Shown piece by piece: positions 26,606 through 34,870 of a stretch of DNA of 64,000 bases (within the stretch, counting starts at the first letter, position 1; each line of letters opens with the position of its first letter). The notes under the pieces are model-generated. The model was not told the origin of the DNA. It saw nothing but the letters and a program-made list of their open reading frames with translations, and ran no database searches. Source of the DNA: Massilia sp. HP4 (GTDB taxonomy: Bacteria > Pseudomonadota > Gammaproteobacteria > Burkholderiales > Burkholderiaceae_D); NCBI RefSeq assembly GCF_005222695.1, contig NZ_STGG01000012.1, positions 62,001 through 126,000 of the forward strand, in the 5' to 3' direction. Made by a program: the position numbers and the translations under genes.

Positions 26606-27256
26606 TCAGGGCTCGATCAGGCCATGCTTGACCGCCAGCAGGGTGATGCTGGCCTGGCGGTGCACGCCCAGCTTTTCCTTGATCGACTGGCTGATATTGC
26701 TGATGGTCTTGGTCGACAGGTCGAGGCGCTCCGCGATCTCGGCATTGGTCATGCCCTCGGCCATGAACTTGAAGATCTCGAGGCCGCGCTCGTCGAGCTG
26801 CGACTGCGGCGTGACTTCGCCGCGCACCGCCATGCTGGCCAGGCGCGAAGCGATATGCGGCAGGAAGTACAGCTTGCCCTCGTGGGCGTGGCGCACCGCG
26901 GTGGCCAGGTCGGCCGGGTCGCAGTCCTTGGTGACGAAGGCGTGGGCGCCCAGGCGGTAGGTTTCCTTGATCAGGCTGTCCTGGTCGAACTGGCTGAGGA
27001 AGACGATCTTGGCCGACGGGTCGGACTTGAGGATGGCCTGGGCCGCGTCCATGCCGGTCAGCTCGGTGCCGAAGCGCATGTCGAGCACGGCGACGTCGGG
27101 GTGCTCGGCCGCGTACAGGGCAGTCGCCTCGCTCGGGGTCTTGGCCTGCCCCACCACCTGCATGCCCGCCGCTTCCAGCGACATGGCGAAACCGGTCATG
27201 ACGATCGGGTGGTCATCCGCGAGCATGATGCGGATGGGTTTGTTCTGTTCTGCCAA
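26606..27256 (-). CDS. NarL/FixJ family response regulator, 216 aa
   Basis: The receiver domain carries the acidic pair in MLADDHP, phospho-acceptor Asp59 (VAVLDMRF), Ser/Thr region FLSQFDQ and Lys of FVTKDCDP. The C-terminal LuxR-type HTH reads IFKFMAEGMTNAEIAERLDLSTKTISNISQSIKEKLGV; the ISNISQSIKEKL recognition helix differs a little from the more common STHRxxIMEKL form. It is the first gene of the operon with the binding protein and kinase. It probably activates its own operon or the divergent TonB-like gene 388 bp away; neither is shown by the sequence. Confidence 0.95.
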   Translation of the reverse strand: MAEQNKPIRIMLADDHPIVMTGFAMSLEAAGMQVVGQAKTPSEATALYAAEHPDVAVLDMRFGTELTGMDAAQAILKSDPSAKIVFLSQFDQDSLIKETYRLGAHAFVTKDCDPADLATAVRHAHEGKLYFLPHIASRLASMAVRGEVTPQSQLDERGLEIFKFMAEGMTNAEIAERLDLSTKTISNISQSIKEKLGVHRQASITLLAVKHGLIEP

Positions 27257-27439
27257 TTTGATTCTCCTGGCGTATAGCCGGTGTGCTTTGCCAGTGGCTG
27301 GCGCTGCGGGAGCCGGGGCGACAAAGCCACGGCACAGTTGGGAATTATTTCATACAAGGGGCGGGAAAGCGAATGGAAAGGGGGAGGGATTCGCGGGTTT
27401 GTCGTCGACCAATTTGGGATGCTTCCTTTGGCTGGACGC

Positions 27440-27460
27440 GTGGACGGCAGAGCCGTCCAC
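27440..27460. repeat. REP-like palindrome, copy 1
   Basis: GTGGACGGC-AGA-GCCGTCCAC is a perfect 9-bp stem with a 3-base loop in the spacer between the response regulator and the TonB-like gene. It shares the pattern GTGGRCGGC-N3-GCCGYCCAC with the element at 62317-62343, and flanking CGCG/CCCTATG also looks like a dispersed intergenic repeat. No T-run follows on either strand, so it is not a canonical terminator. Confidence 0.6.
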
Positions 27461-27528
27461 CCTATGAATAGGCTTGCTTGGTACGCTGCCGCACACACAA
27501 CTGGAAACAAATTTACTAGATTATGGAT

Positions 27529-27557
27529 TTGCAAATTGCTATGACATAGCATATATT
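27529..27557 (+). promoter_or_regulatory. Sigma-70-type promoter with palindrome filling the spacer, upstream of TonB-like gene
   Basis: TTGCAA (27529-27534), a 17-bp spacer and TATATT (27552-27557) form a good housekeeping promoter about 80 bases before the TonB-like start. The last 15 bases of the spacer, TGCTATG-A-CATAGCA (27537-27551), are a perfect inverted repeat around one central base. A repressor dimer bound there would exclude RNA polymerase. The cognate regulator is not identified. Confidence 0.65.
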
Positions 27558-27644
27558 GATTCCAACGAGCTGTAGATATGCATTCTTCCAAGGTAGTGAA
27601 ACCCGGCGGCCCAATGGGCAACGGGACAAATAAAGGAGGTTGCC

Positions 27645-28307
27645 ATGCATTTTTCTGACATCAATCAAGGCGCTGGCGGCAAGGCCGGCAAGTTCGCCCT
27701 GGTGGCCGGCCTGCACGTCCTGGTGGCGATGGGCGTCATCAGCACCATGAACGCCAAGTCGCTTTCGCTGCCCGCCATGCTGGAAGACAAGCTGGTGTGG
27801 ATCCAGCCGGAAGTCCCGCCGCCGGCCCCGCCGCCCGAACCGCCCAAGCCGCAAGTGAAGGCCGCGCCGCCCGAAGTCGTGGTGCCGAAGGTGGAAGTGG
27901 ACATCGCCGAGCCGCCACCCGAACAGGTCATCGAAGCGAGCACCGAGCCGTCGCCGGAACCGGTCCAGCAGGCGCAGTCCGAAGCCCCGCCGCAACCGGC
28001 CGCCGAGCCGTCGTCGAACAGCGGCCAGATGCGCAGCGCGGTGCTGGCCGATGCCAACGGCTGCGCCAAACCGGATTATCCGATGCGCGCCGCGCGCAAT
28101 GGCGAGACCGGGACCGTGACCCTGGCGCTGCTGGTCGGAGCCGATGGCCGGGTGCAGGACTCCCGCATCCAGTCTTCCAGCGGTTCGCGTGACCTCGATC
28201 GCGCTGCCGTGAATGCCCTGAGCCTGTGCAAATTCCAACCGGCGATGAACGCCGGCGCAGCCGAAGCCGGGTGGGCGCAGCTCGCCTACGTCTGGACACT
28301 CGAATAA
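27645..28307 (+). CDS. TonB family energy transducer-like protein, 220 aa
   Basis: Typical TonB layout: short cytoplasmic N-terminus, a single membrane helix (FALVAGLHVLVAMGVI, residues ~17-33), a long Pro/Glu-rich periplasm-spanning segment (~58-125), and a C-terminal TonB domain starting near residue 140 (CAKPDYPMRAARNGETGTVTLALLVGADGRV, then SGSRDLDRAAVNALSLCKFQPA). Such proteins couple the proton gradient, via ExbB/ExbD, to outer-membrane receptors. No exbBD is adjacent. AAAGGAGG is an excellent ribosome site, and a strong terminator follows. Confidence 0.93.
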   Translation: MHFSDINQGAGGKAGKFALVAGLHVLVAMGVISTMNAKSLSLPAMLEDKLVWIQPEVPPPAPPPEPPKPQVKAAPPEVVVPKVEVDIAEPPPEQVIEASTEPSPEPVQQAQSEAPPQPAAEPSSNSGQMRSAVLADANGCAKPDYPMRAARNGETGTVTLALLVGADGRVQDSRIQSSSGSRDLDRAAVNALSLCKFQPAMNAGAAEAGWAQLAYVWTLE

Positions 28308-28323
28308 ACCGTTTCCGCTCTTG

Positions 28324-28357
28324 AGCCCGCCAATCTTCACCCGGCGGGCTTTTTTTT
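28324..28357 (+). terminator. Intrinsic terminator after TonB-like gene
   Basis: AGCCCGCC/GGCGGGCT stem (8 bp) followed by eight T residues (28350-28357), 17 bases after the TonB stop. Textbook rho-independent terminator on the plus strand. Confidence 0.92.
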
Positions 28358-28432
28358 CGCCCTATGACAGGTGCATAGACGCCTGCGTGGACGCGATTCC
28401 GTTCGACCACGACAATAATGGAGAGAGAACAC

Positions 28433-30682
28433 ATGGATGCAGCAAGCGCACCGATACCGGCGATACGCCTGGCCGGATTCAGGCACGCCCTTGCCGGCTG
28501 CCTGGGATTGGCCGTCCTGGCAGGCCTGGGCTGGATGGCCTTGACGCGGCCGGCGCCACCCGAGCCGGCGGCAGAGATCGCGGCGAAGCGGTGGAACACC
28601 CATATGCAGGACCATATGCGGGTGCTGGCGTCCAGCCCGCGCCCGATCGCGACCGCGGGCAATGCCCAGGCGCGCGCCTACCTGCTGTCGCAGCTGCGGG
28701 CGATGGGCCTGGCGCCGGCAGTGCAGCGCGCCACCGTGCGCAAGTCGGTCGTCTATTATTTTGGCGGCATCCACAACACGATCGGCGTGGTCCATAACGT
28801 GGTCGCCAGGATTCCCGGCACGGCGCCAGATGCGGGGCGGCGCCCGGCGCTGCTGCTGGCGACGCACTACGACAGCGGCAATGCCCTGCAGGACGCAGCG
28901 CGCGGCGTGGCGGCAGGCGCCGCCCTGCTCGAGACGGCGCGCATCCTGCAAGCGGCGCCGCCCGCCAACGACGTGGTGCTGCTGTTCGCAGACGGCCACC
29001 ACGTCGGCGCGCTGGGCGCCAAGGGCTTCGTCGAGCAGCACCCGCTGGCGCCCAATATCGGCCTGGCGCTCAAGTTCGATGGCGGCGCCGATGCCGGCTT
29101 GCGCATGGCCGAGACCAGCGGCGCGGGCGGCGCGGCGTTCAAAGGCTGGATGCGCGCCGCGCCCGAGCTGCGCGGCTCCTCGCTCGAGACGCTGTTCGGG
29201 CGCATGCTGAACGACGCGCCGCATATCGGCCCGCTGGCCGAACTGGGTGCGCCCGTGCTGCTGTTCGCCGGCGGCGAAGCGGCGCCGCGGCAGCTGGGCG
29301 ACGCGATGCTGCGCCTGGCGCGCAACTACGGCGGCACGCCATTGATGCGCGGGGCGCAGTCGGCCGCCGCCTATTTTTCGCTGCCCATCGTCGGCCCGAT
29401 CCATTACCCCATCTGGCTGACGTGGGCGCCGACCATCCTGTCTTGCCTGATGCTGGCCTTTGCCTGGCGCCGCCTGTTCGGCGCGGACGGCGCGCTCGAG
29501 GCGGCGCAAGGCGCCTTCGGCGTGTGCTTCCTGCTGCTCGCGGTGCGCATCGGCAGCTGGAACTGGCGCGAGGAAGTGGCCGCCGCCGGCCTCGCAGGCG
29601 AGCATCGCCTGCCGCTGGCGGTCTTGATGGTGGGGGCCTGCGCCTTCGTCGCCGGCCTGTATCTGTTGCGGCGCAATGCCGGAGCCGCAGCGACGGTGCT
29701 TGGCGCGCTGGCCTGGCCGGCGCTGGTGCTGCTGCCGGTCGCCTTCTTCCTGCCCGGCGCCGCCCATGTCCTGGCCTGGCCGCTGGCAGCGGCGCTCGCC
29801 GCCTTCCTGGCGCTGCATTCGCGCTGGGGCCAGCGCCAGGCCTTCACCTTGCGCCTGCTGATGCTGGTGGCCGGGCTGGCGCCTGCCGCCGCGCTGTTCC
29901 CGCCGGCGCTGCGCGATGCCTGGCTCCTGCTCGCGCCCCACCACATGTACCTGCCGCCGATGCTGATGGCGCTGCCGATGCTGTGCTTCGCCAGCCTGTT
30001 GCTCATGCTGTCCATCGCGCCGGCCGTCGCCGGCGTGCTGGCGCTGCTGGCAGCCGCCTGCTTCGCGCTGCCGGGACAGGCGGCGCCGCGCGCTACGGGG
30101 GCGCCAGCATCGGCATCGGCCGGCATCGAGCGCCTGGTCTACTACAAGGACATGAACACCTGGCGCGCCTACTGGCTGCTGCCAGAGCAGCCGCTCGACG
30201 ACTGGCGCCAGCAGCTGTTCCCCGGCCGGCAGCCGACGATCTTCGTCGAAGTCTTCGGCTGGAACAGTCCCCGCCAGTGGTATGCCGAAGCGCCGCGCGA
30301 GGATGCGATCGCTTTCCCCGAATGCTATTTGCTCCGCAACAGCGTCGGCAAGGTGCGGCTGGGAGAATTCACGGTGCGCTCCCGGAACCGCGCGCCGCAT
30401 ATCGAATTGCGCATGTCGGGCGCCAAGGCGCTGCGCTCGCGGCTCGACGGCGTGCCGCTCACGTCGAAGGAAGCGCCATGGATGCTGTCGCTGTACGGGA
30501 TGGAAGACCGGCTAATGCGGTTCGAGATCGAGACCGCGCCCCACGAGATCTTCGCGATCACGGTGCAGGAGCGCATGCCCGGCCTGCCGCAGCATCTTTT
30601 GCCGCCGCGCGGCGCAGATGCCCCGTATTTACCGGCGCCGTTGGGAGCGACGATGTCGACCGATATCCTGCGATTTTATTGA
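28433..30682 (+). CDS. M28-like membrane protein, probable inactive peptidase (ERMP1-like layout), 749 aa
   Basis: I chose ATG 28433, with GGAG nine bases upstream. After an N-terminal anchor helix (~20-36) comes an M28-type aminopeptidase domain with LLATHYDSG (His145, Asp147), and QDAARGVAAGAALLE with Asp154. At the position of the usual Glu-Glu pair (catalytic base and zinc ligand) the sequence reads FADGHHVGALGA, so both are His (189-190). The second half has about six to eight membrane helices (~residues 330-565) and a soluble C-terminal domain. This is the layout of ER metallopeptidase 1-like proteins, but metal binding is doubtful. It is followed 82 bp later by a canonical M28 enzyme. 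Confidence 0.82.
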   Translation: MDAASAPIPAIRLAGFRHALAGCLGLAVLAGLGWMALTRPAPPEPAAEIAAKRWNTHMQDHMRVLASSPRPIATAGNAQARAYLLSQLRAMGLAPAVQRATVRKSVVYYFGGIHNTIGVVHNVVARIPGTAPDAGRRPALLLATHYDSGNALQDAARGVAAGAALLETARILQAAPPANDVVLLFADGHHVGALGAKGFVEQHPLAPNIGLALKFDGGADAGLRMAETSGAGGAAFKGWMRAAPELRGSSLETLFGRMLNDAPHIGPLAELGAPVLLFAGGEAAPRQLGDAMLRLARNYGGTPLMRGAQSAAAYFSLPIVGPIHYPIWLTWAPTILSCLMLAFAWRRLFGADGALEAAQGAFGVCFLLLAVRIGSWNWREEVAAAGLAGEHRLPLAVLMVGACAFVAGLYLLRRNAGAAATVLGALAWPALVLLPVAFFLPGAAHVLAWPLAAALAAFLALHSRWGQRQAFTLRLLMLVAGLAPAAALFPPALRDAWLLLAPHHMYLPPMLMALPMLCFASLLLMLSIAPAVAGVLALLAAACFALPGQAAPRATGAPASASAGIERLVYYKDMNTWRAYWLLPEQPLDDWRQQLFPGRQPTIFVEVFGWNSPRQWYAEAPREDAIAFPECYLLRNSVGKVRLGEFTVRSRNRAPHIELRMSGAKALRSRLDGVPLTSKEAPWMLSLYGMEDRLMRFEIETAPHEIFAITVQERMPGLPQHLLPPRGADAPYLPAPLGATMSTDILRFY

Positions 30683-30764
30683 AGACTTGTCATAGAATGT
30701 CCCGCGCACGCCACGAACGTGCCCTTCCCGATTAACGCGTTGACTAACTACGTCGCAGGATTCC

Positions 30765-32381
30765 ATGCACAAATTCGTCTCTTCCCTCGTCCTTACCGCC
30801 CTCGCAGGCAGCCTGGCCCTGGCCTATCCGGCCCACGCGCAAACCGTCCAGGAAGCGCCGCTGCGCACCCACCTGGCCCACCTGTCAGACGACGCCATGG
30901 AAGGCCGCGGCACCGGCCAGCGCGGCGGCGAGATGACCGTCGCCTACCTCGAGACCCAGGCCAAGGCCGTGGGCCTGAAGCCGGGCAACGGCAACAGCTT
31001 CCGCCAGGCGGTCAAGATCGCCGGCGTGCGTTCGCTGCCGGCCAAGAGCGATATCGCCATCTCGGCCGGCGGCAAGGCGCTGCCGCTGCAGTTCGGCGCG
31101 GACTGGGTCTGGGGCCCGGGCGACGGCAAGGCCGACCACAAGCTGGACGCCGACCTGGTCTTCGTCGGCTACGGCACCGTGGCGCCGGAAGAAGGCGGCT
31201 GGAACGACTTCAAGGGCATGAACCTGAAGGGCAAGGTGCTGGTGATGATGGTGAACGATCCGATGCCGACCGCGGCGGAGCCGAACCGCTTCAACGGCGA
31301 AGGCCTGACCTACTACGGCCGCTGGACCTATAAATTCGAGGAAGCGGCGCGCCAGGGCGCGGCCGGCGCCATCCTGATCCACACCGACAAATCGGCCTCG
31401 TACGGCTGGAGCGTGGTGCAGAACAGCTGGGCCAATGCCGAGCGCTTCCAGCTCACCGAAGGCAAAGTGGGCACCGGCCTGCAAGGCTGGATGACCGACG
31501 ACACCGCGCGCAAGGTATTCGCCGCCGCCGGCCAGGACCTCGATAAACTGCGCGCCGCCGCCGAAGACAAGAACTTCAAGCCGGTGACCCTCAAGGCCCG
31601 CCTGAAAGGCACCGCGCGTGCAGAAGTGCGCAAGCTCGAAGAGTTCAACGTGGCCGGCGTCGTGCCGGGCACCGATCCCAAGCTGAAAGACGAAGTGGTG
31701 ATCTACAGCGCGCACTGGGACCATATGGGCAAGCAAGGCACCGAAGGCGACACCATCTTCAACGGCGCGGTCGACAACGCATCTGGCACCGGCGCGCTGC
31801 TGGCGATGGCGGCCGAAGCCGTCAAGCATCCGGCCAAGCGCAGCCAGATGTTCCTGTGGGTGGCCGCCGAAGAACAGGGCCTGCTGGGCAGCGCCGCCTA
31901 TGTCGCCAAGCCGCTGTGGCCAGTCGCGAAGACCGCCGCCAACCTGAACCTGGACAGCCTGAACTGGGTGGGCCTGGTGAAGGATGTCAGCGTACCGGGC
32001 AGCGAGCGCACCGAACTGGGCGCGATGGCCGCCGCCACCGCCCAGGCGATGGGTCTCACCGTGGCGCCGGCCAAGCCTGACCTGGCCGGCGGCTACTTCC
32101 GCAGCGACCACTTCAGCTTCGCCAAGGCCGGCGTGCCGGCATTCTCGGTCGGCGCGGGCCGCAGCTGGGTGAAGGACGTCGAAGCCAACAACGCCAAGGC
32201 CGCGACCTACCGCGACAAGTACCACCAGGCGTCGGACGAATACGATCCGAGCTGGGACCTGTCGGGCATGGTGCAGCAGGCGCAGTACACGCTGAACCTG
32301 GGCCGCGCGGTGGCTGACGCGCCAAAGATGCCGGCGTGGAAGGAAGGCGATCCGTTCGGCAAGGCGCGCGCTGCCAAATAA
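30765..32381 (+). CDS. Secreted M28 family aminopeptidase with PA-type insert, 538 aa
   Basis: A signal peptide (MHKFVSSLVLTALAGSLALAYPAHA) precedes a region containing a PA-like domain (~residues 125-260, LVFVGYGTVAPE, FEEAARQGAAGAILIHTD). The catalytic M28 domain has the full co-catalytic di-zinc set: SAHWDH (His317), AVDNASGTGALL (Asp337), AAEEQGLLGS (Glu369 and Glu370), and FRSDHFSFAKAGVPA for the last ligand region. It should remove N-terminal residues from peptides in the periplasm or outside the cell. It ends in an excellent terminator. The contrast with its upstream M28-like neighbour, which lacks the Glu pair, is striking. Confidence 0.94.
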   Translation: MHKFVSSLVLTALAGSLALAYPAHAQTVQEAPLRTHLAHLSDDAMEGRGTGQRGGEMTVAYLETQAKAVGLKPGNGNSFRQAVKIAGVRSLPAKSDIAISAGGKALPLQFGADWVWGPGDGKADHKLDADLVFVGYGTVAPEEGGWNDFKGMNLKGKVLVMMVNDPMPTAAEPNRFNGEGLTYYGRWTYKFEEAARQGAAGAILIHTDKSASYGWSVVQNSWANAERFQLTEGKVGTGLQGWMTDDTARKVFAAAGQDLDKLRAAAEDKNFKPVTLKARLKGTARAEVRKLEEFNVAGVVPGTDPKLKDEVVIYSAHWDHMGKQGTEGDTIFNGAVDNASGTGALLAMAAEAVKHPAKRSQMFLWVAAEEQGLLGSAAYVAKPLWPVAKTAANLNLDSLNWVGLVKDVSVPGSERTELGAMAAATAQAMGLTVAPAKPDLAGGYFRSDHFSFAKAGVPAFSVGAGRSWVKDVEANNAKAATYRDKYHQASDEYDPSWDLSGMVQQAQYTLNLGRAVADAPKMPAWKEGDPFGKARAAK

Positions 32382-32408
32382 GTAAGCAGGCAAGCGCTCG
32401 ACATGAAC

Positions 32409-32449
32409 GCGCCGGAGGACCACACTGGGTCCACCGGCGCATTTTTTTT
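32409..32449 (+). terminator. Intrinsic terminator after M28 aminopeptidase
   Basis: A 13-bp stem (GCGCCGG-A-GGACC paired with GGTCC-A-CCGGCGC, one A-A mismatch) is followed by A and eight T residues. It lies 28 bases after the stop and ends 27 bases before the next gene's start. Confidence 0.92.
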
Positions 32450-32476
32450 GGCCGACCCTTTTTTGAGAGGCGAACG

Positions 32477-33325
32477 ATGCGCGAAGAAGACCTGGTGCTC
32501 GGCGACGGGCGCACGCTGCACTTCTACGACCTGGCGCCGCCCGGCGCGCAGGAGCTGGCCGTGTTCTGGCACCACGGCACGCCCAACATCGGCCGCCCGC
32601 CCGAGCCGCTGTTCGCGCTCGCGGCGCAGTTGCATATTCGCTTGATCGGCTACGACCGCCCCGCCTACGGCGGCTCGTCGGAACGCAGCGGGCGGGACGT
32701 CGCCTCGGCGGCCTTCGACGTCGAGCGCATCGCCGACCGGCTGGGCATCCGGCGCTTCGCGGTGATGGGGCATTCGGGCGGCGGGCCGCACGCGCTGGCC
32801 TGCGCCGCCCTGCTGCCCGAGCGGGTAGTGGGCGCGGTCAGCATCGCTGGCCTGGCGCCGCCCGATGCGGAAGGACTCGACTGGTTCAAAGGCATGGGCG
32901 CATACGGTGCGGCGGGGCTGCGCGCAGCGGCGCAGGGGCGCGCGGCCAAGGCCTATCATGAAGCGCTCGGGCTCGCGTTCGACCGGGAGATGTTCACGCC
33001 TGAAGACTGGGACGCGCTGGCGGGGCCGTGGTCATGGTTCGACAGCGTGGTGGGACCGGCGATGGCCAAGGGGCCTGACGGCGCGATCGACGACGATATC
33101 GCCTATGTGACGCCATGGGGATTCGATTGCACGCACATCGCCTGTCCGGTGCTGTTCGTGCATGGGATGCGGGATCGCGTGGTGCCGGCGGCGCACAGCG
33201 AATGGCTGGCGCAGCACTGCCGCTGGGCCGAGCTGTGGCAGCGGCCGGACGACGGGCATATCTCGGTGATGAACTACGCCGCATCGAGCCTGGTGTGGCT
33301 GCGCGGGCAGGCGCGCGTGGATTGA
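32477..33325 (+). CDS. Alpha/beta-hydrolase fold protein, 282 aa
   Basis: The start at ATG 32477 has GAGAGG six bases upstream; an upstream in-frame ATG lies inside the preceding gene and terminator and is rejected. Motifs: oxyanion segment WHHGTP, nucleophile elbow GHSGGG, Asp in HGMRDRVVP and His in DDGHISV complete the Ser-Asp-His triad. No signal peptide. The substrate is unknown; it resembles general esterase or haloperoxidase-like members. It is convergent with the superoxide dismutase gene. Confidence 0.92.
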   Translation: MREEDLVLGDGRTLHFYDLAPPGAQELAVFWHHGTPNIGRPPEPLFALAAQLHIRLIGYDRPAYGGSSERSGRDVASAAFDVERIADRLGIRRFAVMGHSGGGPHALACAALLPERVVGAVSIAGLAPPDAEGLDWFKGMGAYGAAGLRAAAQGRAAKAYHEALGLAFDREMFTPEDWDALAGPWSWFDSVVGPAMAKGPDGAIDDDIAYVTPWGFDCTHIACPVLFVHGMRDRVVPAAHSEWLAQHCRWAELWQRPDDGHISVMNYAASSLVWLRGQARVD

Positions 33326-33369
33326 TCGCGGACGGCGCGCCGAGCGCCGCCATCCGCTTGCAGTACAGG

Positions 33370-33395
33370 TCGCGGCGTACCCAATCACGCCGCGA
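33370..33395. terminator. Hairpin between convergent hydrolase and superoxide dismutase genes
   Basis: TCGCGGCGT-N8-ACGCCGCGA is a perfect 9-bp inverted repeat in the 85-bp spacer between two convergent stop codons. It lacks a T-run on both strands, so any termination role is tentative. Confidence 0.45.
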
Positions 33396-33410
33396 GCCAT
33401 GCGTCCGATA

Positions 33411-34145
33411 TTACTTGCGGGCTGCGGCTTCGGTATAGCGGCGCGAGACCTCTGCCCAATTCACGACGCTCCACCATCCGTCCAGATAGTCGGCACGGCG
33501 ATTCTGGTATTTGAGATAGTACGCGTGTTCCCAGACGTCGTTTCCCAGGATTGGCATGCCCTTCTCTTCGGCGACATCCATCAGCGGATTGTCCTGGTTC
33601 GGCGTCGAGGTGATGGCCAGCTTGCCATCCTTGTCGACGATCAGCCAGACCCATCCCGATCCAAAGCGCTTGGTGCCCGCTTCCTTGAACGATTGCTTGA
33701 ACTTGTCCATCGAGCCGAAGCTGCTGTTGATGGCCTTCGTCAGTTCTGCGGAAGGCTTGCCTGCCTGTGCCTGCGGAGCCATGGTCTTCCAGAAGAACGT
33801 GTGGTTCCAGTGGCCGCCAGCGTTGTTGCGGATGACGGCAGGATGCGTACCCGCTTTTGCCACCAGTTGCTCGAGCGTCTGGCCGGACAATGCCTTGTCG
33901 GCAGCCACAGCCTTGTTCAGCGCGTCGACGTAGGCCTGGTGGTGCTTGCCGTGGTGCAGCGTCATCGTCTGCGCGTCAATGGCGGGTTCGAGCGCATTGG
34001 CAGCATAAGGAAGCTGAGGCAACGTGAACGAGGCTGTCGCAGCAGCCGAGGTTGCCGGCGCTGCGGCCTGCATCGCAGCATGCGCGAGCGGCACGGCGGC
34101 GAGGGGGAATAGACAAGCGGCAAGAACTTTGGTCATACGTCGCAT
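33411..34145 (-). CDS. Exported Mn-type superoxide dismutase (Fe/Mn family), 244 aa
   Basis: Residues 1-23 form a signal peptide (ending PLAHAA), followed by a short linker and a complete Fe/Mn [13 protein letters not shown], the ligand His in [22 protein letters not shown], and the C-terminal metal site [20 protein letters not shown]. Gly-Gly-His in the second motif and Gln in TPNQDNPLM are the combination usual for Mn-preferring rather than Fe-preferring enzymes. Location in the periplasm would protect against external superoxide. The start at 34145 follows TAGGAG; a second ATG three codons later is also possible. Confidence 0.94.
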   Translation of the reverse strand: MRRMTKVLAACLFPLAAVPLAHAAMQAAAPATSAAATASFTLPQLPYAANALEPAIDAQTMTLHHGKHHQAYVDALNKAVAADKALSGQTLEQLVAKAGTHPAVIRNNAGGHWNHTFFWKTMAPQAQAGKPSAELTKAINSSFGSMDKFKQSFKEAGTKRFGSGWVWLIVDKDGKLAITSTPNQDNPLMDVAEEKGMPILGNDVWEHAYYLKYQNRRADYLDGWWSVVNWAEVSRRYTEAAARK

Positions 34146-34396
34146 TAGATTCTCCTAGGAAGGGCACGGGCGGGACAGGACCGGATCGGACAACAAGCCA
34201 AACCTGCCCATGTGATTAAAAAGCCAACCTAGTGTAGATCATTCCCATTCGTCCAGGCGTCCTGCTGACTCGGGTCGTTTGCCAGATTGATTTTGTGCAC
34301 TCGCCCGTATCCATGCTCCTTGCTTTTCATCAGCGCTCGGCCATACCGTTTTATTACAGTGGGTTTGGAGCCAAACTGCCTATCTGGAGCTAGTTG
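34146..34396. other. Divergent AT-rich intergenic region
   Basis: A 251-bp spacer between the superoxide dismutase gene and the endopeptidase gene, clearly lower in GC than surroundings. I see no repeat, tRNA or terminator; it presumably holds both promoters and marks the left edge of a possibly acquired segment. Confidence 0.4.
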
Positions 34397-34870
34397 ATGA
34401 GTGAGATACCGTTTCAGGACAAACGAGGTTTTTTCATCCTGCCGCAAAAATACGAAGGTGGCGGCTACTACACCTACGGAACACCAGGACGCGGCCAAGG
34501 GCAGTACGCACATTCGCGAATGATTACGATGCTGCTTTCGGTAGCAAATCAATGGAGCCAGTTCGATGTTCGTAAGTTCGGAGTTGGAAACATAAGCCTT
34601 GCCGATGGTACTGAATTCAAGCCACATCGGTCACATCAAAATGGGCTTCAAGTTGATGTGCGCGGTTTGAGAAAAGACGGTCGCGAGACGCCATGCAGCA
34701 TCTTTGACGGCCAATACGATCGAGCAGCTACCGCCTTGTTTATCAGTCTATTTCAGCGTCATCCATTCGTTCACCGAATACTCTTCAATGACACTACCAT
34801 TGTGGGTGTCCGACCAGCTCGGGGCCACAACGACCACTTCCATGTTGAACTGACCAAAGGCGGACAATGA
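34397..34870 (+). CDS. MepA-like zinc murein endopeptidase without signal peptide, 157 aa
   Basis: ATG 34397 follows GGAG by seven bases. All zinc-site positions of penicillin-insensitive murein endopeptidase are present: PHRSHQNGLQVDVR matches the H-x-x-H-x6-D motif, and GHNDHFHVEL matches H-x-x-H-x-H. MepA cleaves peptide cross-links of peptidoglycan in the periplasm, but this protein lacks a signal peptide and is about half of MepA's length (274 aa in E. coli, from memory). It overlaps by 4 bp a small gene whose product is exported. GC is markedly lower than in neighbours. A toxic effector delivered by a secretion system, or a phage-type lysin, fits better than a housekeeping enzyme. Confidence 0.87.
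   Translation: MSEIPFQDKRGFFILPQKYEGGGYYTYGTPGRGQGQYAHSRMITMLLSVANQWSQFDVRKFGVGNISLADGTEFKPHRSHQNGLQVDVRGLRKDGRETPCSIFDGQYDRAATALFISLFQRHPFVHRILFNDTTIVGVRPARGHNDHFHVELTKGGQ

Noticed and set aside
32336..32476. N-terminal extension of the alpha/beta hydrolase to the ATG at 32336
   Set aside because: It would overlap the end of the M28 gene and run through a strong terminator; ATG 32477 has its own ribosome site.
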